Source: a virus. Taken from it: DNA of 64,000 nt. The position numbers were made by a program, and so were the translations under genes. Shown piece after piece: positions 1 to 7,654 of this stretch. The stretch's first letter is position 1, and every line of letters begins with the position of its first letter. The notes under the pieces were generated by a model. That model had not been told where the DNA came from. It saw only the letters and a program-made list of their open reading frames with translations, and did no database searches. The stretch is from positions 1-64,000 of the IMG/VR virus record IMGVR_UViG_3300010883_007299; one strand, written 5' to 3'.

Positions 1-124
1 CCAGTAGCATTAGGACATCGAGTTCATCGCCTTTTTCGGTATTGCGTGTTGCGCCCCATAATTCATCAATACGGGTTAGAGCTTGTTTTAGCTGTGTTTT
101 ATTTTTAATCGGATTCAGTTTCAT
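1..124 (-). CDS. HigA-like antitoxin / transcriptional regulator, N-terminal part (runs off window)
   Basis: Read leftward from an ATG at 124, the frame stays open to the window edge and gives 41 residues. They include an ALTRIDELWGATRNTEKGDE segment followed by LDVLMLL, which resembles the start of HigA-type antitoxins (AL..IE.L....GT.EGDELDVL.TL). Known family: HigA pairs with the RNase toxin HigB and represses its own operon through a C-terminal HTH, which lies outside the window. No toxin-sized frame lies in the 95 bases upstream, so an orphan antitoxin or a downstream partner is possible. The Shine-Dalgarno sequence is poor. The family call rests on a short piece. Confidence 0.55.
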   Translation of the reverse strand, partial: MKLNPIKNKTQLKQALTRIDELWGATRNTEKGDELDVLMLL

Positions 125-219
125 TGTATTGATCTCAAATATTAGCAATATCCTTTATTTCATCCTTGTAAATCTTCCATCACATGGTATATTTGCAAGC
201 ATGCTTGAAAGAATACTTT

Positions 220-1470
220 TCACCGACCCACTTGTTCTAGATACTTTTCTTTAGTATCATCCCAAGACTTATATATTAGATCATCATAAAATAGTGATGT
301 ATTACTAACCTTATCATTTCCAATAAGAGATTTTATTCTCTTACTGGCATATTTATTCTTCCATAGGTCAACCAAATATTCTGTAGATGTATCAAATCGT
401 GGTATTAATTTATCATCTGTTATCTCTTGACGTAAAAACTCTGGAGTATTTTCATAGAGGTGTGAAAAATAAATACCACGTTGGTGTTTAGACTCTGTAT
501 TTTTTATCTTTAGTTGTGAATAAACAAAGCCCAACATTCTAAACTTATGGTCTCTCTTATACTTCTGTCCTTTATCGTTCAATGCAAACCATAACTCCCA
601 ATATCTAACTGGATCCTTTTTATGAACCCAATCTCTAATTTTATAGAGTGTTGGTCTAGTAGGTTCAAACACCACCTTACCAGTAGTCTTGCCCCTTTTA
701 TTCCAATGTCTTAGATTATTATACTGTGAGAAAGACCCATACAAGGATGTTGTAGTAACACCTACTAGAGTTTGGCCATACCTCTTCTTCCATGTGTTCT
801 GAATCTCATCAGACAAACACAATAGAGCAAGTAGTTTGCCGCCCACATAGTTATACCCTAAGGGTTGGGTTGGTAATATACTAGAGCCAATTGCAGTATG
901 CAATAACATTCCACCATTACGTTGTTCTCTAGTCCAACCAATAAAATTATCTCTCGGTGTTAGGTCTATAAAATCTGATGATATAGTAACAACGCCAAGA
1001 TACTTGCCGGTGGGTTTATCAACCACCAAGTAATACATATTTCTACCTATATTATTATGATTGCGTTGTGTATGGCACAACGTTCTTATAGTCTGGAACT
1101 GTTCCAACAACCAATCATTATAGTCTGTCAGAATTAACTCTGGTTCTAATTTCAGATAATCTTCCGGAGATTCTGGCATCCATATCATAGACTTTGCTTT
1201 GTCTATAGTATGTTTCTGTTTACTCTCTACCAAATGTTGCTCTTGGCCAAATAGAGTAGACACTTCCCTAGTGGGGTATTTTCTTTGTATCTCACACCAC
1301 TTTTGGTAGAGTACATATTCCTGGACAGACATAGCTGAAACATACTCCAACTCAGTCATAATAAGTTGGCGTAGTTCGTCATCGCTAAGACATTCTACTT
1401 TATTCGGGTCGTTATTTTCTAACCACTTTTCGTAGTCTTGTCTTAATCTATCGTTCCATGCATCTCTCAT
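220..1470 (-). CDS. DUF4338 / DruA-like protein
   Basis: This is a 416-residue protein whose ATG overlaps the gp44 stop (ATGA). The central part, roughly residues 140-270, has the pattern MYYLVV..PTGKYLGVVTISS..., an FIGW motif, LHTAIGSSILPTQPLGYNYVG, LLALLCLSDEI and W..RYG. I recognise this order from DUF4338, the family of the Druantia anti-phage protein DruA. The N-terminal 130 residues are acidic and helical, and the C-terminus is basic. Function in a phage is unknown. It occupies the position after gp44 where T4 has gp62, but it does not resemble gp62. The family assignment is by eye and moderate. Confidence 0.5.
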   Translation of the reverse strand: MRDAWNDRLRQDYEKWLENNDPNKVECLSDDELRQLIMTELEYVSAMSVQEYVLYQKWCEIQRKYPTREVSTLFGQEQHLVESKQKHTIDKAKSMIWMPESPEDYLKLEPELILTDYNDWLLEQFQTIRTLCHTQRNHNNIGRNMYYLVVDKPTGKYLGVVTISSDFIDLTPRDNFIGWTREQRNGGMLLHTAIGSSILPTQPLGYNYVGGKLLALLCLSDEIQNTWKKRYGQTLVGVTTTSLYGSFSQYNNLRHWNKRGKTTGKVVFEPTRPTLYKIRDWVHKKDPVRYWELWFALNDKGQKYKRDHKFRMLGFVYSQLKIKNTESKHQRGIYFSHLYENTPEFLRQEITDDKLIPRFDTSTEYLVDLWKNKYASKRIKSLIGNDKVSNTSLFYDDLIYKSWDDTKEKYLEQVGR

Positions 1471-2402
1471 TTAAATTTACACTGACTCATAATCTCTGTT
1501 AAACAAGCTAAAAGATTAATCTCTTGGTCAGCCACAAACGCTGACTTATATTGATACTCACCTATTGTAATAACGGCAGACGGTATAGTGCTGGGATCCA
1601 TATTATTATAAAGACTATCGTAAACCTTACGAAATATTTTCGTGGGGTCGTTGTCAATATTATCGACCACCCATTTACGAACTTTTGTAAACTCTTTCAT
1701 CTTTAGGTGGGTTATTAATTCTTTCATATTGACTTCTGAAAGATTAACAAGAATGCCAGAGTCTATTTCACCCGACACACTATACCGCTGCAATTCGTTA
1801 ATCACTCTCCGATTATCCGGAAAGTGTTTCATAATTAATTCTGCTACAACTTTGTTTTCATACTTAACATTCTCTTTATTAAGTATATCACCAACTCGTT
1901 TCATCAACTCGCTAGCCATCTTATCACGACTACCATTCAACTTAAACTCAATGACTGAACACCGAGAATGTAATGGCTCTATGATTCTATTCTTAAAGTT
2001 ACAGGTAAAAATAAACCGACAGTTACGATGGAATTCTTCTATGAACCCACGCAATGCTGGTTGTGTTGATTGTGGATTTAAATAATCAGCCTCATCAAGA
2101 ATGACTACCTTTGTTCCACCCTGCAATGATACAGTAGATGCAAACTGTTTTATCTTTGTTCTTAGAACATCAATACCAGATTCTTCACTACCATTTATAA
2201 TAATATAATCAGAATGTAATTCTTCACACAGAGCTCTTGCCACCGTGGTCTTACCAACACCAGGTCCACCTGACAATAGAAGATTAGGAATCTCCTTATT
2301 CTTTACGAATTCTAAAAACGTTTTCTTAATTGATGGTGAAAGAATACAGTCCTCAATCTTTTTCGGACGATATTCCTCCACCCATAGGATATTTTCCACC
2401 AT
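1467..2402 (-). CDS. 44: Sliding clamp loader large subunit (gp44)
   Basis: This AAA+ ATPase loads the gp45 clamp onto primer-template DNA. Starting at the ATG at 2402 (311 residues; T4 gp44 has 319), it shows EEYRPKKIEDCIL at the N-terminus, Walker A GGPGVGKT (residues 45-52), Walker B VVILDEAD (99-106), sensor 1 FTCN (132-135) and the clamp-loader SRC motif (146-148). Upstream in-frame ATGs exist at 2420 and 2441, but the one at 2402 has GGAG ten bases ahead and matches the family N-terminus. This start overlaps the zinc-ribbon gene by 50 bases. The small loader subunit gp62 is not recognised in the window. Confidence 0.93.
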   Translation of the reverse strand: MVENILWVEEYRPKKIEDCILSPSIKKTFLEFVKNKEIPNLLLSGGPGVGKTTVARALCEELHSDYIIINGSEESGIDVLRTKIKQFASTVSLQGGTKVVILDEADYLNPQSTQPALRGFIEEFHRNCRFIFTCNFKNRIIEPLHSRCSVIEFKLNGSRDKMASELMKRVGDILNKENVKYENKVVAELIMKHFPDNRRVINELQRYSVSGEIDSGILVNLSEVNMKELITHLKMKEFTKVRKWVVDNIDNDPTKIFRKVYDSLYNNMDPSTIPSAVITIGEYQYKSAFVADQEINLLACLTEIMSQCKFK

Positions 2403-2589
2403 CTTCTGGATTCTCCACATTGTACTCTGATTTTTTACCACACCAAGGACAGAAAAACTCTCTTGAGTTTATTCCTAAGTCGGCATATAAATGATCTAGG
2501 TCGTTTGAAAAACCACCCATCGCTATACTCCACCATAACTTACACTCCGGGCAAGTAAAATGATAAAGTATTTCTATACTGTTTGACAT
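2353..2589 (-). CDS. Small zinc-ribbon protein
   Basis: This 78-residue protein has two CxxC knuckles, CPEC near residue 14 and CPWC near residue 47, about 33 residues apart. That spacing suits one structural zinc site. Its ATG abuts the pilin-like gene's stop (TAAATG), and its 3' end overlaps gp44, so the genes are co-translated. A nucleic-acid or protein-binding zinc ribbon in the replication operon is a fair inference. I do not recognise a named family. Confidence 0.7.
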   Translation of the reverse strand: MSNSIEILYHFTCPECKLWWSIAMGGFSNDLDHLYADLGINSREFFCPWCGKKSEYNVENPEDGGKYPMGGGISSEKD

Positions 2590-2883
2590 TTATGAATCAC
2601 AAGGCACCTCTACTGTACCTGCATCACCAAGAACATAACACTTACCACCACCCGGTGGGGCGGCAGCTGCGGTAGTTGTACTTGCCATGGTTGTGCATTT
2701 TGGTAGATCAGACTCTAATGCACAATCTAAAACATCTATTCTGGACTCTGATAACAAGGCTGCTTCTTGAGCCCTGACAACATAGCCTTGATACATAGGT
2801 AGTGATATCGTGGCAAGAATGCCCATAACAGCAACTACTATCATCAATTCAATTAAACTAAACCCACCATGGTTAGTTTTCAT
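2590..2883 (-). CDS. Type IV pilin-like protein with class-I prepilin leader
   Basis: This 97-residue protein has a short positive leader MKTNHGG. A type IV prepilin cleavage motif follows, G7|F8 with Glu at mature +5 ([20 protein letters not shown]), and the hydrophobic stretch makes the alpha-1 N helix. Residues 67-80 are a Thr/Ala/Pro/Gly linker. There are cysteines at 54, 63, 82 and 95, and the 82-95 pair could close a C-terminal D-loop disulfide. The mature part is about 90 residues, shorter than typical major pilins (130-160). AAGGAG lies eight bases before ATG. Prepilins are processed by host PilD and enter the inner membrane. Finding one between gp45 and gp44 is odd. Host-pilus interference or display is inference. 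Confidence 0.85.
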   Translation of the reverse strand: MKTNHGGFSLIELMIVVAVMGILATISLPMYQGYVVRAQEAALLSESRIDVLDCALESDLPKCTTMASTTTAAAAPPGGGKCYVLGDAGTVEVPCDS

Positions 2884-2896
2884 TACAAGACTCCTT

Positions 2897-3541
2897 CTAG
2901 TCTACTGTGGCCTCCATGGCAATCCAATAAGATGCCACTTTACCTACCCAATTAGAAATCTTAGCAGTGGTTGAAATTTGCACACTATAATCACCACGTA
3001 CCATTTTAAGATTCTCTGATTTGAAATGAGCTGTAAACTCTGTACCTGAATGAGTTCCTAAATCTTCAGTAAAATTATTAGACGTAGAATTTTTTAAATC
3101 CGTTGCTGTAATCTTACCATTACTTAAAACTACATCAGGTAATTGCATCACTGCTGATGCTTTCAATACTTTATCCAAAACTGTTTGTGAAAGATCAACT
3201 GTCACATCACACTCTGGCGGATTAAAAACTTCAGGTGGAGTTGTTAGAATGGAAGGATCAGAATACATATATCTAATCTTTGTACTACCACCATTAACTA
3301 ACAAGTACTTGTCATTATCAAAATTGAGTTCTGCATCTGATGCTAAGGACAACACACCTAGAAACTCATTCAAATCATAAATGCCAAACTCTGTTGGAAA
3401 CGACTCTGAAACATTTGCTTCAGCCAAAATATTTTTCATTGTTGAAATTGTGCGGAGTTGATTACCCTCTTTCACCATAATGTTTTGATTGATGGTGGAA
3501 AAATTCTTCAACACACTTACTGTTTCACTACTTAATCTCAT
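2897..3541 (-). CDS. 45: Sliding DNA clamp (gp45)
   Basis: This is the processivity clamp of the replisome and, in T4, the mobile enhancer of late transcription together with gp55 and gp33. The protein (214 residues; T4 has 228) starts [18 protein letters not shown], matching T4 gp45 MKLSKDTTALLKNFATIN. It keeps [20 protein letters not shown] and the C-terminal SYWIAMEA. I chose the ATG at 3541, which has GGAG seven bases upstream, over an in-frame ATG six codons earlier. It overlaps the preceding small gene by 14 bases. The gene heads the clamp-loader operon. Confidence 0.93.
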   Translation of the reverse strand: MRLSSETVSVLKNFSTINQNIMVKEGNQLRTISTMKNILAEANVSESFPTEFGIYDLNEFLGVLSLASDAELNFDNDKYLLVNGGSTKIRYMYSDPSILTTPPEVFNPPECDVTVDLSQTVLDKVLKASAVMQLPDVVLSNGKITATDLKNSTSNNFTEDLGTHSGTEFTAHFKSENLKMVRGDYSVQISTTAKISNWVGKVASYWIAMEATVD

Positions 3542-3812
3542 CTTCACTCTCCGTGTCATGTATATGTAACATGATTATACCATAATGTAAAATTTTCATA
3601 AGATCGACTCTACTCTTTCCGTTCTTACGCCCATATCGTTGAGCATACTTTAAAATATTGCCCATACAAAAACCTTCACCGTGACCACAATCTTCTATGA
3701 ACTGTGTAGCCTGATACTTACGTTGGGCATAATGCTTATCATAAGTACCATCCACATATTTTTGTAATTCACGGATAACTTCATCTTCACTAAATGCATA
3801 ATTAATTGTCAT
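3528..3812 (-). CDS. DUF3310-like small protein
   Basis: This 94-residue protein carries a central FCMGNILKYAQRYGRKNG...DLMKILHYGIIMLH pattern. It resembles DUF3310 (FC.GN.IKYL.R.G.K.....DL.KA..YL), a phage family sometimes labelled nucleotide-kinase-like without firm proof. It is the first gene of the gp45 operon. Its ATG lies about where transcription from the promoter at 3818-3846 should begin, so its mRNA may be leaderless. There is no Shine-Dalgarno sequence. Confidence 0.6.
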   Translation of the reverse strand: MTINYAFSEDEVIRELQKYVDGTYDKHYAQRKYQATQFIEDCGHGEGFCMGNILKYAQRYGRKNGKSRVDLMKILHYGIIMLHIHDTESEDEIK

Positions 3813-3817
3813 ACTAT

Positions 3818-3846
3818 ATTATCTCATAGTTTTAAACAAATGTCAA
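3818..3846 (-). promoter_or_regulatory. Sigma70-type early promoter of the gp45 operon
   Basis: On the minus strand TTGACA (3846-3841) is followed by 17 bases and GATAAT (3823-3818). The predicted start site is at about 3811, on the ATG of the next gene (3812). The -35 box and spacer length equal those of three other sites in the window. Confidence 0.75.
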
Positions 3847-3857
3847 GCGGAAAATGT

Positions 3858-3923
3858 GGGGTGAACAACCTTGGACTCTCTAGGTGTTTTGGTGTGGACC
3901 CTTGGTCGTATGGTTGTCACCCC
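3858..3923 (-). other. Structured 3' region after hsp20
   Basis: GGGGTGACAACC and GGTTGTTCACCCC (minus strand) can form a 12-bp stem with one bulge, enclosing 41 bases. It begins about 10 bases after the hsp20 stop, and no T-run follows. It may be a factor-dependent terminator or mRNA-stabilising structure. It lies just upstream of the gp45-operon promoter. Confidence 0.5.
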
Positions 3924-3932
3924 AACAAACAA

Positions 3933-4415
3933 TTACTGGATAGAAATTGTCCGAGGTTTCTTTTCCTCTGGAATGACTCGTTCTAAATGAACGGTGAGCA
4001 TACCATTATCCATCTTAGCATCTTGTACTACCACATCGTCAGCCAAAGTCCAACTTCGACTAAACTTACGGTGAGAAATACCACGATGTAAAAGTTCACC
4101 ATCATCATCGTTGCTCCGAATACGGAAGCCTGAGATATCCTCCGACTTCTTCTCAACACTACGAACAGTCAAAACACCATCAGCCACTTCAACTTCCAAA
4201 TCATCCTTAGATAACCCAGCAAGAGCCAACTCAATAACGAAATTGAAGTCATCGTCTTGACGGATGTTATAGGGTGGAAAGCCAGAGTTTGTCTGGTGTA
4301 GAACATAGTGGTCATGTAACCGATCAAACATACGGTCAAAGCCAACTGTGTAGGGTGATAATAGACTCCGATCAAACTGATCGAATATATTTGCGATTGC
4401 TCTAGTTGTTACCAT
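3933..4415 (-). CDS. hsp20: Hsp20 / IbpA-type small heat shock protein
   Basis: This 160-residue alpha-crystallin-domain chaperone has an IbpA-like GFPPYNIRQ entry near residue 45, and a crystallin core with LAGLSKDDLEVEVADGVLTV and an LLHRGIS..KFSRSW..A loop. It ends with an IXI-type tail, ISI, just before the stop. Such holdases are common in T4-like cyanophages and other marine myoviruses and are thought to protect virion assembly. The Shine-Dalgarno sequence AAAGGAGG is strong. Both a sigma70-type promoter and a TATAAATA late element lie upstream, suggesting expression early and late. Confidence 0.92.
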   Translation of the reverse strand: MVTTRAIANIFDQFDRSLLSPYTVGFDRMFDRLHDHYVLHQTNSGFPPYNIRQDDDFNFVIELALAGLSKDDLEVEVADGVLTVRSVEKKSEDISGFRIRSNDDDGELLHRGISHRKFSRSWTLADDVVVQDAKMDNGMLTVHLERVIPEEKKPRTISIQ

Positions 4416-4480
4416 TTTTAGGTCCTCCTTTTACTTCAAGCAAGGTTTAATGAAAGGCCCCAAAGGCACCTTTCTCCAAG

Positions 4481-4488
4481 TATTTATA
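4481..4488 (-). promoter_or_regulatory. Late promoter element TATAAATA upstream of hsp20
   Basis: TATAAATA on the minus strand is an exact match to the T4 late -10 consensus read by gp55. It sits directly downstream of the sigma70-type promoter at 4490-4518, so hsp20 has tandem early and late starts. Confidence 0.65.
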
Positions 4489-4489
4489 C

Positions 4490-4518
4490 AGCTTAACACA
4501 CTTTAGGTGGTTTGTCAA
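4490..4518 (-). promoter_or_regulatory. Sigma70-type early promoter of hsp20
   Basis: TTGACA (4518-4513), 17 bases, TAAGCT (4495-4490). The -35 box contains the stop codon of the upstream radical SAM gene. The spacer holds CACCTAAAGTG, the exact inverse of the element inside the 12266-12294 promoter, so it may be an operator. Confidence 0.75.
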
Positions 4519-5549
4519 CCCCCATAACTCTCCAATAACCAATTAGAAAATTGATTATTAATTAAATGATCTGCCTTATCATAATTCAAAATATCACTAG
4601 ACAACAAATTTAATTCCACTTTAAGAGTTTGTACAATATGTTTTAATTCATCCGTAGATAAATTCCAAATAGATAGATGTTCTGGATATCTAATGGTATT
4701 ATACCAAAGATCAACATTCTTTTCACCACACCACTTAACATAGTTAACCATTTCATCCCAATTATTCCTCATTGGATTCACCATAACACACAACCCAAAA
4801 GGAACTTCTTTCTTTCTATTTTCACTATAATTTTGTTTATTAATATACTCTAAAAAGATTTCAAAATTCTTCATCAACAAATCAAAATCACCATTGATTC
4901 TAATATCCTCATAGCGTTCTTTAATCAAACTATCAATACTAATATTTAAATATACGTTACAACTATCTAATAATTCTTTCACCCTATCATTATACACTGT
5001 ACCATTTGTGGCTATATTGATTTTTAAATCTGGTTTCAATATAGAAACTGTTTCACAAATCTCAAAAACTATCTTCTGTGCTAATGGTTCTCCACCATTA
5101 AATCTCAATTCTTCCAAATGTGGTATAAATTCTTCTAACTGTTTAACAAACGTATCATCATACATCATAGGCATTGGAGGCAATTTATCTCTATTCTTCC
5201 TTATACCGCTACTTAATTTTCCATTGCACATTATACATTCAAGGTTACATTGATTACTCAACTCCAACTCCATCATTGTTGGATACTTTGTAACAGAATA
5301 GGGTTCGTATGCTTTAGATAATGACCAAACATTATCATCAATATTTTTCTTACATATTCCACAAGGGCCTTCAAAAATATTATTAGATAAATCGTTTCGG
5401 AGTTTCTGGAACTTATCACCAAACCAAATATCACTAATAGAATTATCTTTACTCCATATCTCCTTCATATCCACAGTCAACCAACACGGTGCTACTGTAC
5501 CGGAGGTTGTGAAATACATATTATTAAATGGGGCTTTACAACTAGTCAT
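4515..5549 (-). CDS. Radical SAM protein with N-terminal SPASM-like domain
   Basis: This 344-residue protein has the radical SAM 4Fe-4S motif CNLECIMC (C101, C105, C108), the SAM-binding FNGGEP (150-155) and a TIM-barrel pattern INIATNG / LNISIDS. Before the core, residues 1-75 carry C4, C22, C63 and C66 in a CKAPFNN...G.V.PCW...GPCGIC pattern, which looks like a SPASM/twitch auxiliary-cluster domain placed N-terminally instead of C-terminally. SPASM enzymes modify peptides or proteins, but the substrate here is unknown. It overlaps the SPASM fragment upstream by eight bases and is the last gene of a long operon. Confidence 0.85.
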   Translation of the reverse strand: MTSCKAPFNNMYFTTSGTVAPCWLTVDMKEIWSKDNSISDIWFGDKFQKLRNDLSNNIFEGPCGICKKNIDDNVWSLSKAYEPYSVTKYPTMMELELSNQCNLECIMCNGKLSSGIRKNRDKLPPMPMMYDDTFVKQLEEFIPHLEELRFNGGEPLAQKIVFEICETVSILKPDLKINIATNGTVYNDRVKELLDSCNVYLNISIDSLIKERYEDIRINGDFDLLMKNFEIFLEYINKQNYSENRKKEVPFGLCVMVNPMRNNWDEMVNYVKWCGEKNVDLWYNTIRYPEHLSIWNLSTDELKHIVQTLKVELNLLSSDILNYDKADHLINNQFSNWLLESYGG

Positions 5550-5934
5550 CTTTTACTGTACAATTTGTTTTACAACACGGACTAATTTTTTCAGGATCAT
5601 CCCAAGACTCAGGTAAAGTTTTTGTATACCATTCGGAATTAATAATATCTTCTAAAGGTTTATTAAAAACATTATACTCATCTTTATTTTTATTATAATT
5701 CATCATCACTTTGTCTTTTGATGTATGATAAGCAGCTCTACCTATATCTACTAATTGATCTTCTATACCATAATGTTTTTTTGGTCCCCATTCTCCTTCT
5801 GGTACAAACACATTACCATAGAGATATAAATTATTTGCAAAATAACAACAAGGCAAAACTTGGCCATCTGGATTGACCAACAAACGCTTTGTAGTCATCC
5901 ACTCACACTTTATATTACAAGCATTCTTCTTCAA
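5542..5934 (-). CDS. Stand-alone SPASM-domain protein (probable second half of a split radical SAM/SPASM enzyme)
   Basis: This 130-residue protein has C10, the pair C29-C30 in LLVNPDGQVLPCC, a PLEDIINSEWY segment and a C-terminal CCKTNC (C120, C121, C125). This is the SPASM layout of auxiliary cluster ligands, with no radical SAM core. It starts with TTG inside the end of the preceding radical SAM gene, overlapping it by 20 bases in a different frame. Together the two are about the size of a normal SPASM enzyme. It is either a two-subunit enzyme or a frameshifted gene. Confidence 0.75.
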   Translation of the reverse strand: MKKNACNIKCEWMTTKRLLVNPDGQVLPCCYFANNLYLYGNVFVPEGEWGPKKHYGIEDQLVDIGRAAYHTSKDKVMMNYNKNKDEYNVFNKPLEDIINSEWYTKTLPESWDDPEKISPCCKTNCTVKDD

Positions 5935-6721
5935 TTTCTCTCATTTGATCCAAATTATTTAAATCAAAACTCCTACAATAAAAATTTTTACCTGGCAAAT
6001 TTCTAACAGGTTTCAAAGTTTGTTTACTATCTATACTAATATCAGCTCTAATTAAAACTTTCTTTTTATCATTAGCATCTATAAGTGTAAATTCTCTTTT
6101 ATCTGGATGCCACCTATCAGATAATACATACCGTATTTTTTTCGCACCCTTCTTCTTACATATCTTAGCAATATCATATAAACTATTTTGATTATGTTGA
6201 AAGACCACACAAAATACACTAGTTGTTGATTCTGTAAAGGATAAAACTTCCATATTATTTAATATTTTCTTTAGATTTGTATTTTGTCTATAATGTGAAT
6301 GTTGTTTTTGTGTTGTACCCTCTATATCAAATATAATTTCTAATCTCTTACCGCCAAGAACACCCAAATTCCACCACCACTCTGTATCTCTGATACTACC
6401 ATTAGTGTTGATTTGAATCCATGATGAAGAATTTTCTATGATATACTTAACAATATTAAATATATCCTTATTCATTATAGGATCACCCCACGTACCACAA
6501 AGATCAAATCTTTTGATATGTTGCATTGTCGTTTCGGGAAAAGCTTTTACAAATTCTTCAAGAGACCATTGTATAAGAGGAAGCCAATCTACTTTATCAA
6601 GACCATTAGGATTTGTTCTGTGACACTGAGGACACTTAGCATTACAGTGGGTCGATATATCGAGCCACATTATTAGATCACGTTCTCTATAAAGTTCTGT
6701 GTAATCTAAAAAAGTATCCAT
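5915..6721 (-). CDS. Radical SAM core protein (probable first half of a split radical SAM/SPASM enzyme)
   Basis: This 268-residue protein has CNAKCPQC (C26, C30, C33) within LDISTHCNAKCPQCHR, CGTWGDP (75-81) in the GGEP position, and INTNGSIRD. The C-terminal 60 residues lead into YCRSFDL and end just where a SPASM domain would begin. The product is undefined. The domain matches the radical SAM half of the peptide- or protein-modifying SPASM class. It overlaps the 127-residue gene upstream by 16 bases and the SPASM gene downstream by 20. Confidence 0.85.
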   Translation of the reverse strand: MDTFLDYTELYRERDLIMWLDISTHCNAKCPQCHRTNPNGLDKVDWLPLIQWSLEEFVKAFPETTMQHIKRFDLCGTWGDPIMNKDIFNIVKYIIENSSSWIQINTNGSIRDTEWWWNLGVLGGKRLEIIFDIEGTTQKQHSHYRQNTNLKKILNNMEVLSFTESTTSVFCVVFQHNQNSLYDIAKICKKKGAKKIRYVLSDRWHPDKREFTLIDANDKKKVLIRADISIDSKQTLKPVRNLPGKNFYCRSFDLNNLDQMREIEEECL

Positions 6722-7089
6722 GCCATTATCAACCCCAGGCCACCGTACATAAAAATTCTACCGATGTTGTTAAAGAAAAAAGAATATGCTCTTATAGCTT
6801 TAAGATTGCCAGCAGTATCATGTATCTTCATCGCCCTTTCTAATTCTGTTCTAACAACAAGTGGTAGTGGTCGCATATCAACAGTCCATTCATCCCATGT
6901 CTGAATATAATCTATATAAGATTCTTTATAGGCTGTCTTATAAACTCTCTCTGGATCCCAATCTTCAAGCCAAGCCAAAAGACTAATGAAATCGTGGTCT
7001 GCCATAGCTTTATAATTCGGTATCTTCTCCGGTAGCACATCAGACAATTTTACAGCGACTTGATGTAAAACAGATTTTCTATTTAACAC
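6706..7089 (-). CDS. Unknown protein with C-terminal membrane segment
   Basis: This 127-residue protein is not recognised. The N-terminal 80 residues are soluble, with several Trp/Asp pairs (LAWLEDWDPERV, TWDEWTVDMRPL). The last 20 residues, IFMYGGLGLIMAWILF, form one likely transmembrane helix with no charged tail. It overlaps deformylase by 11 bases and the radical SAM gene by 16, inside the recombination operon. Confidence 0.65.
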   Translation of the reverse strand: MLNRKSVLHQVAVKLSDVLPEKIPNYKAMADHDFISLLAWLEDWDPERVYKTAYKESYIDYIQTWDEWTVDMRPLPLVVRTELERAMKIHDTAGNLKAIRAYSFFFNNIGRIFMYGGLGLIMAWILF

Positions 7090-7654
7090 TCTGAATTCTC
7101 CTTGGTGTTTGAGCTTTTGCTAACAGTCTACGTTTCTTCTTAGCACGTTCCAAATGGAACCTATTGGCTTTTTTATCCATAGTTATACCCATTAGATGGT
7201 CATATTCGTGTTGAATAATTCTAGATGTAATGCCTTCAAATTTTTCATTAAAAGGATTACCCTTCTCATCTTCCCACTTCATAAAAATTGTAGTTGGTCG
7301 TTTAACTTCTACTGCTAGACCTGGAAAACTTAAACAACCCTCTACCATATATACTTCATCACCTTCATAATGTAGAATGTCTGGGTTGAAAAAGGTTTGT
7401 TGATATTCTTCTGTACCTTCAGTTGAAAAGTTACTCATACCAATACACATAACCCTAGTAGACAAACCAATTTGGTTTGCCGCCAATCCAATGGCGCCAC
7501 CACCAGCTCTAAGAAATTGCAAACTCTCACTGAGTTCTTCTGGGTCTACAATTGGATTTTCAAAATCAAATTTATCTGCAACCTTCTTTAATATAGGATC
7601 ATTTTCTTTTACTAAAGATTTAAGTCCACCAATATCTTCAACTAATTTTGTCAT
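7079..7654 (-). CDS. def: Peptide deformylase
   Basis: The enzyme removes the N-formyl group from nascent proteins. All three family motifs are present in the 191-residue product: GLAANQIG (56-63), EGCLS (105-109) and QHEYDH (148-153). The metal ligands are C107, H149 and H153, with catalytic E150. The length is normal. Marine T4-like phages often carry def as an auxiliary gene, which in cyanophages is thought to help maturation of host or phage proteins. It overlaps gp46 by ATGA, so it is translated with the recombination genes. Confidence 0.95.
   Translation of the reverse strand: MTKLVEDIGGLKSLVKENDPILKKVADKFDFENPIVDPEELSESLQFLRAGGGAIGLAANQIGLSTRVMCIGMSNFSTEGTEEYQQTFFNPDILHYEGDEVYMVEGCLSFPGLAVEVKRPTTIFMKWEDEKGNPFNEKFEGITSRIIQHEYDHLMGITMDKKANRFHLERAKKKRRLLAKAQTPRRIQSVK

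Noticed and set aside
42-254. Plus-strand open frame of 70 residues at the left end.
   Set aside because: It lies opposite the HigA-like start and the DUF4338-like gene end, has no ribosome site or late element, and shows no recognisable pattern.
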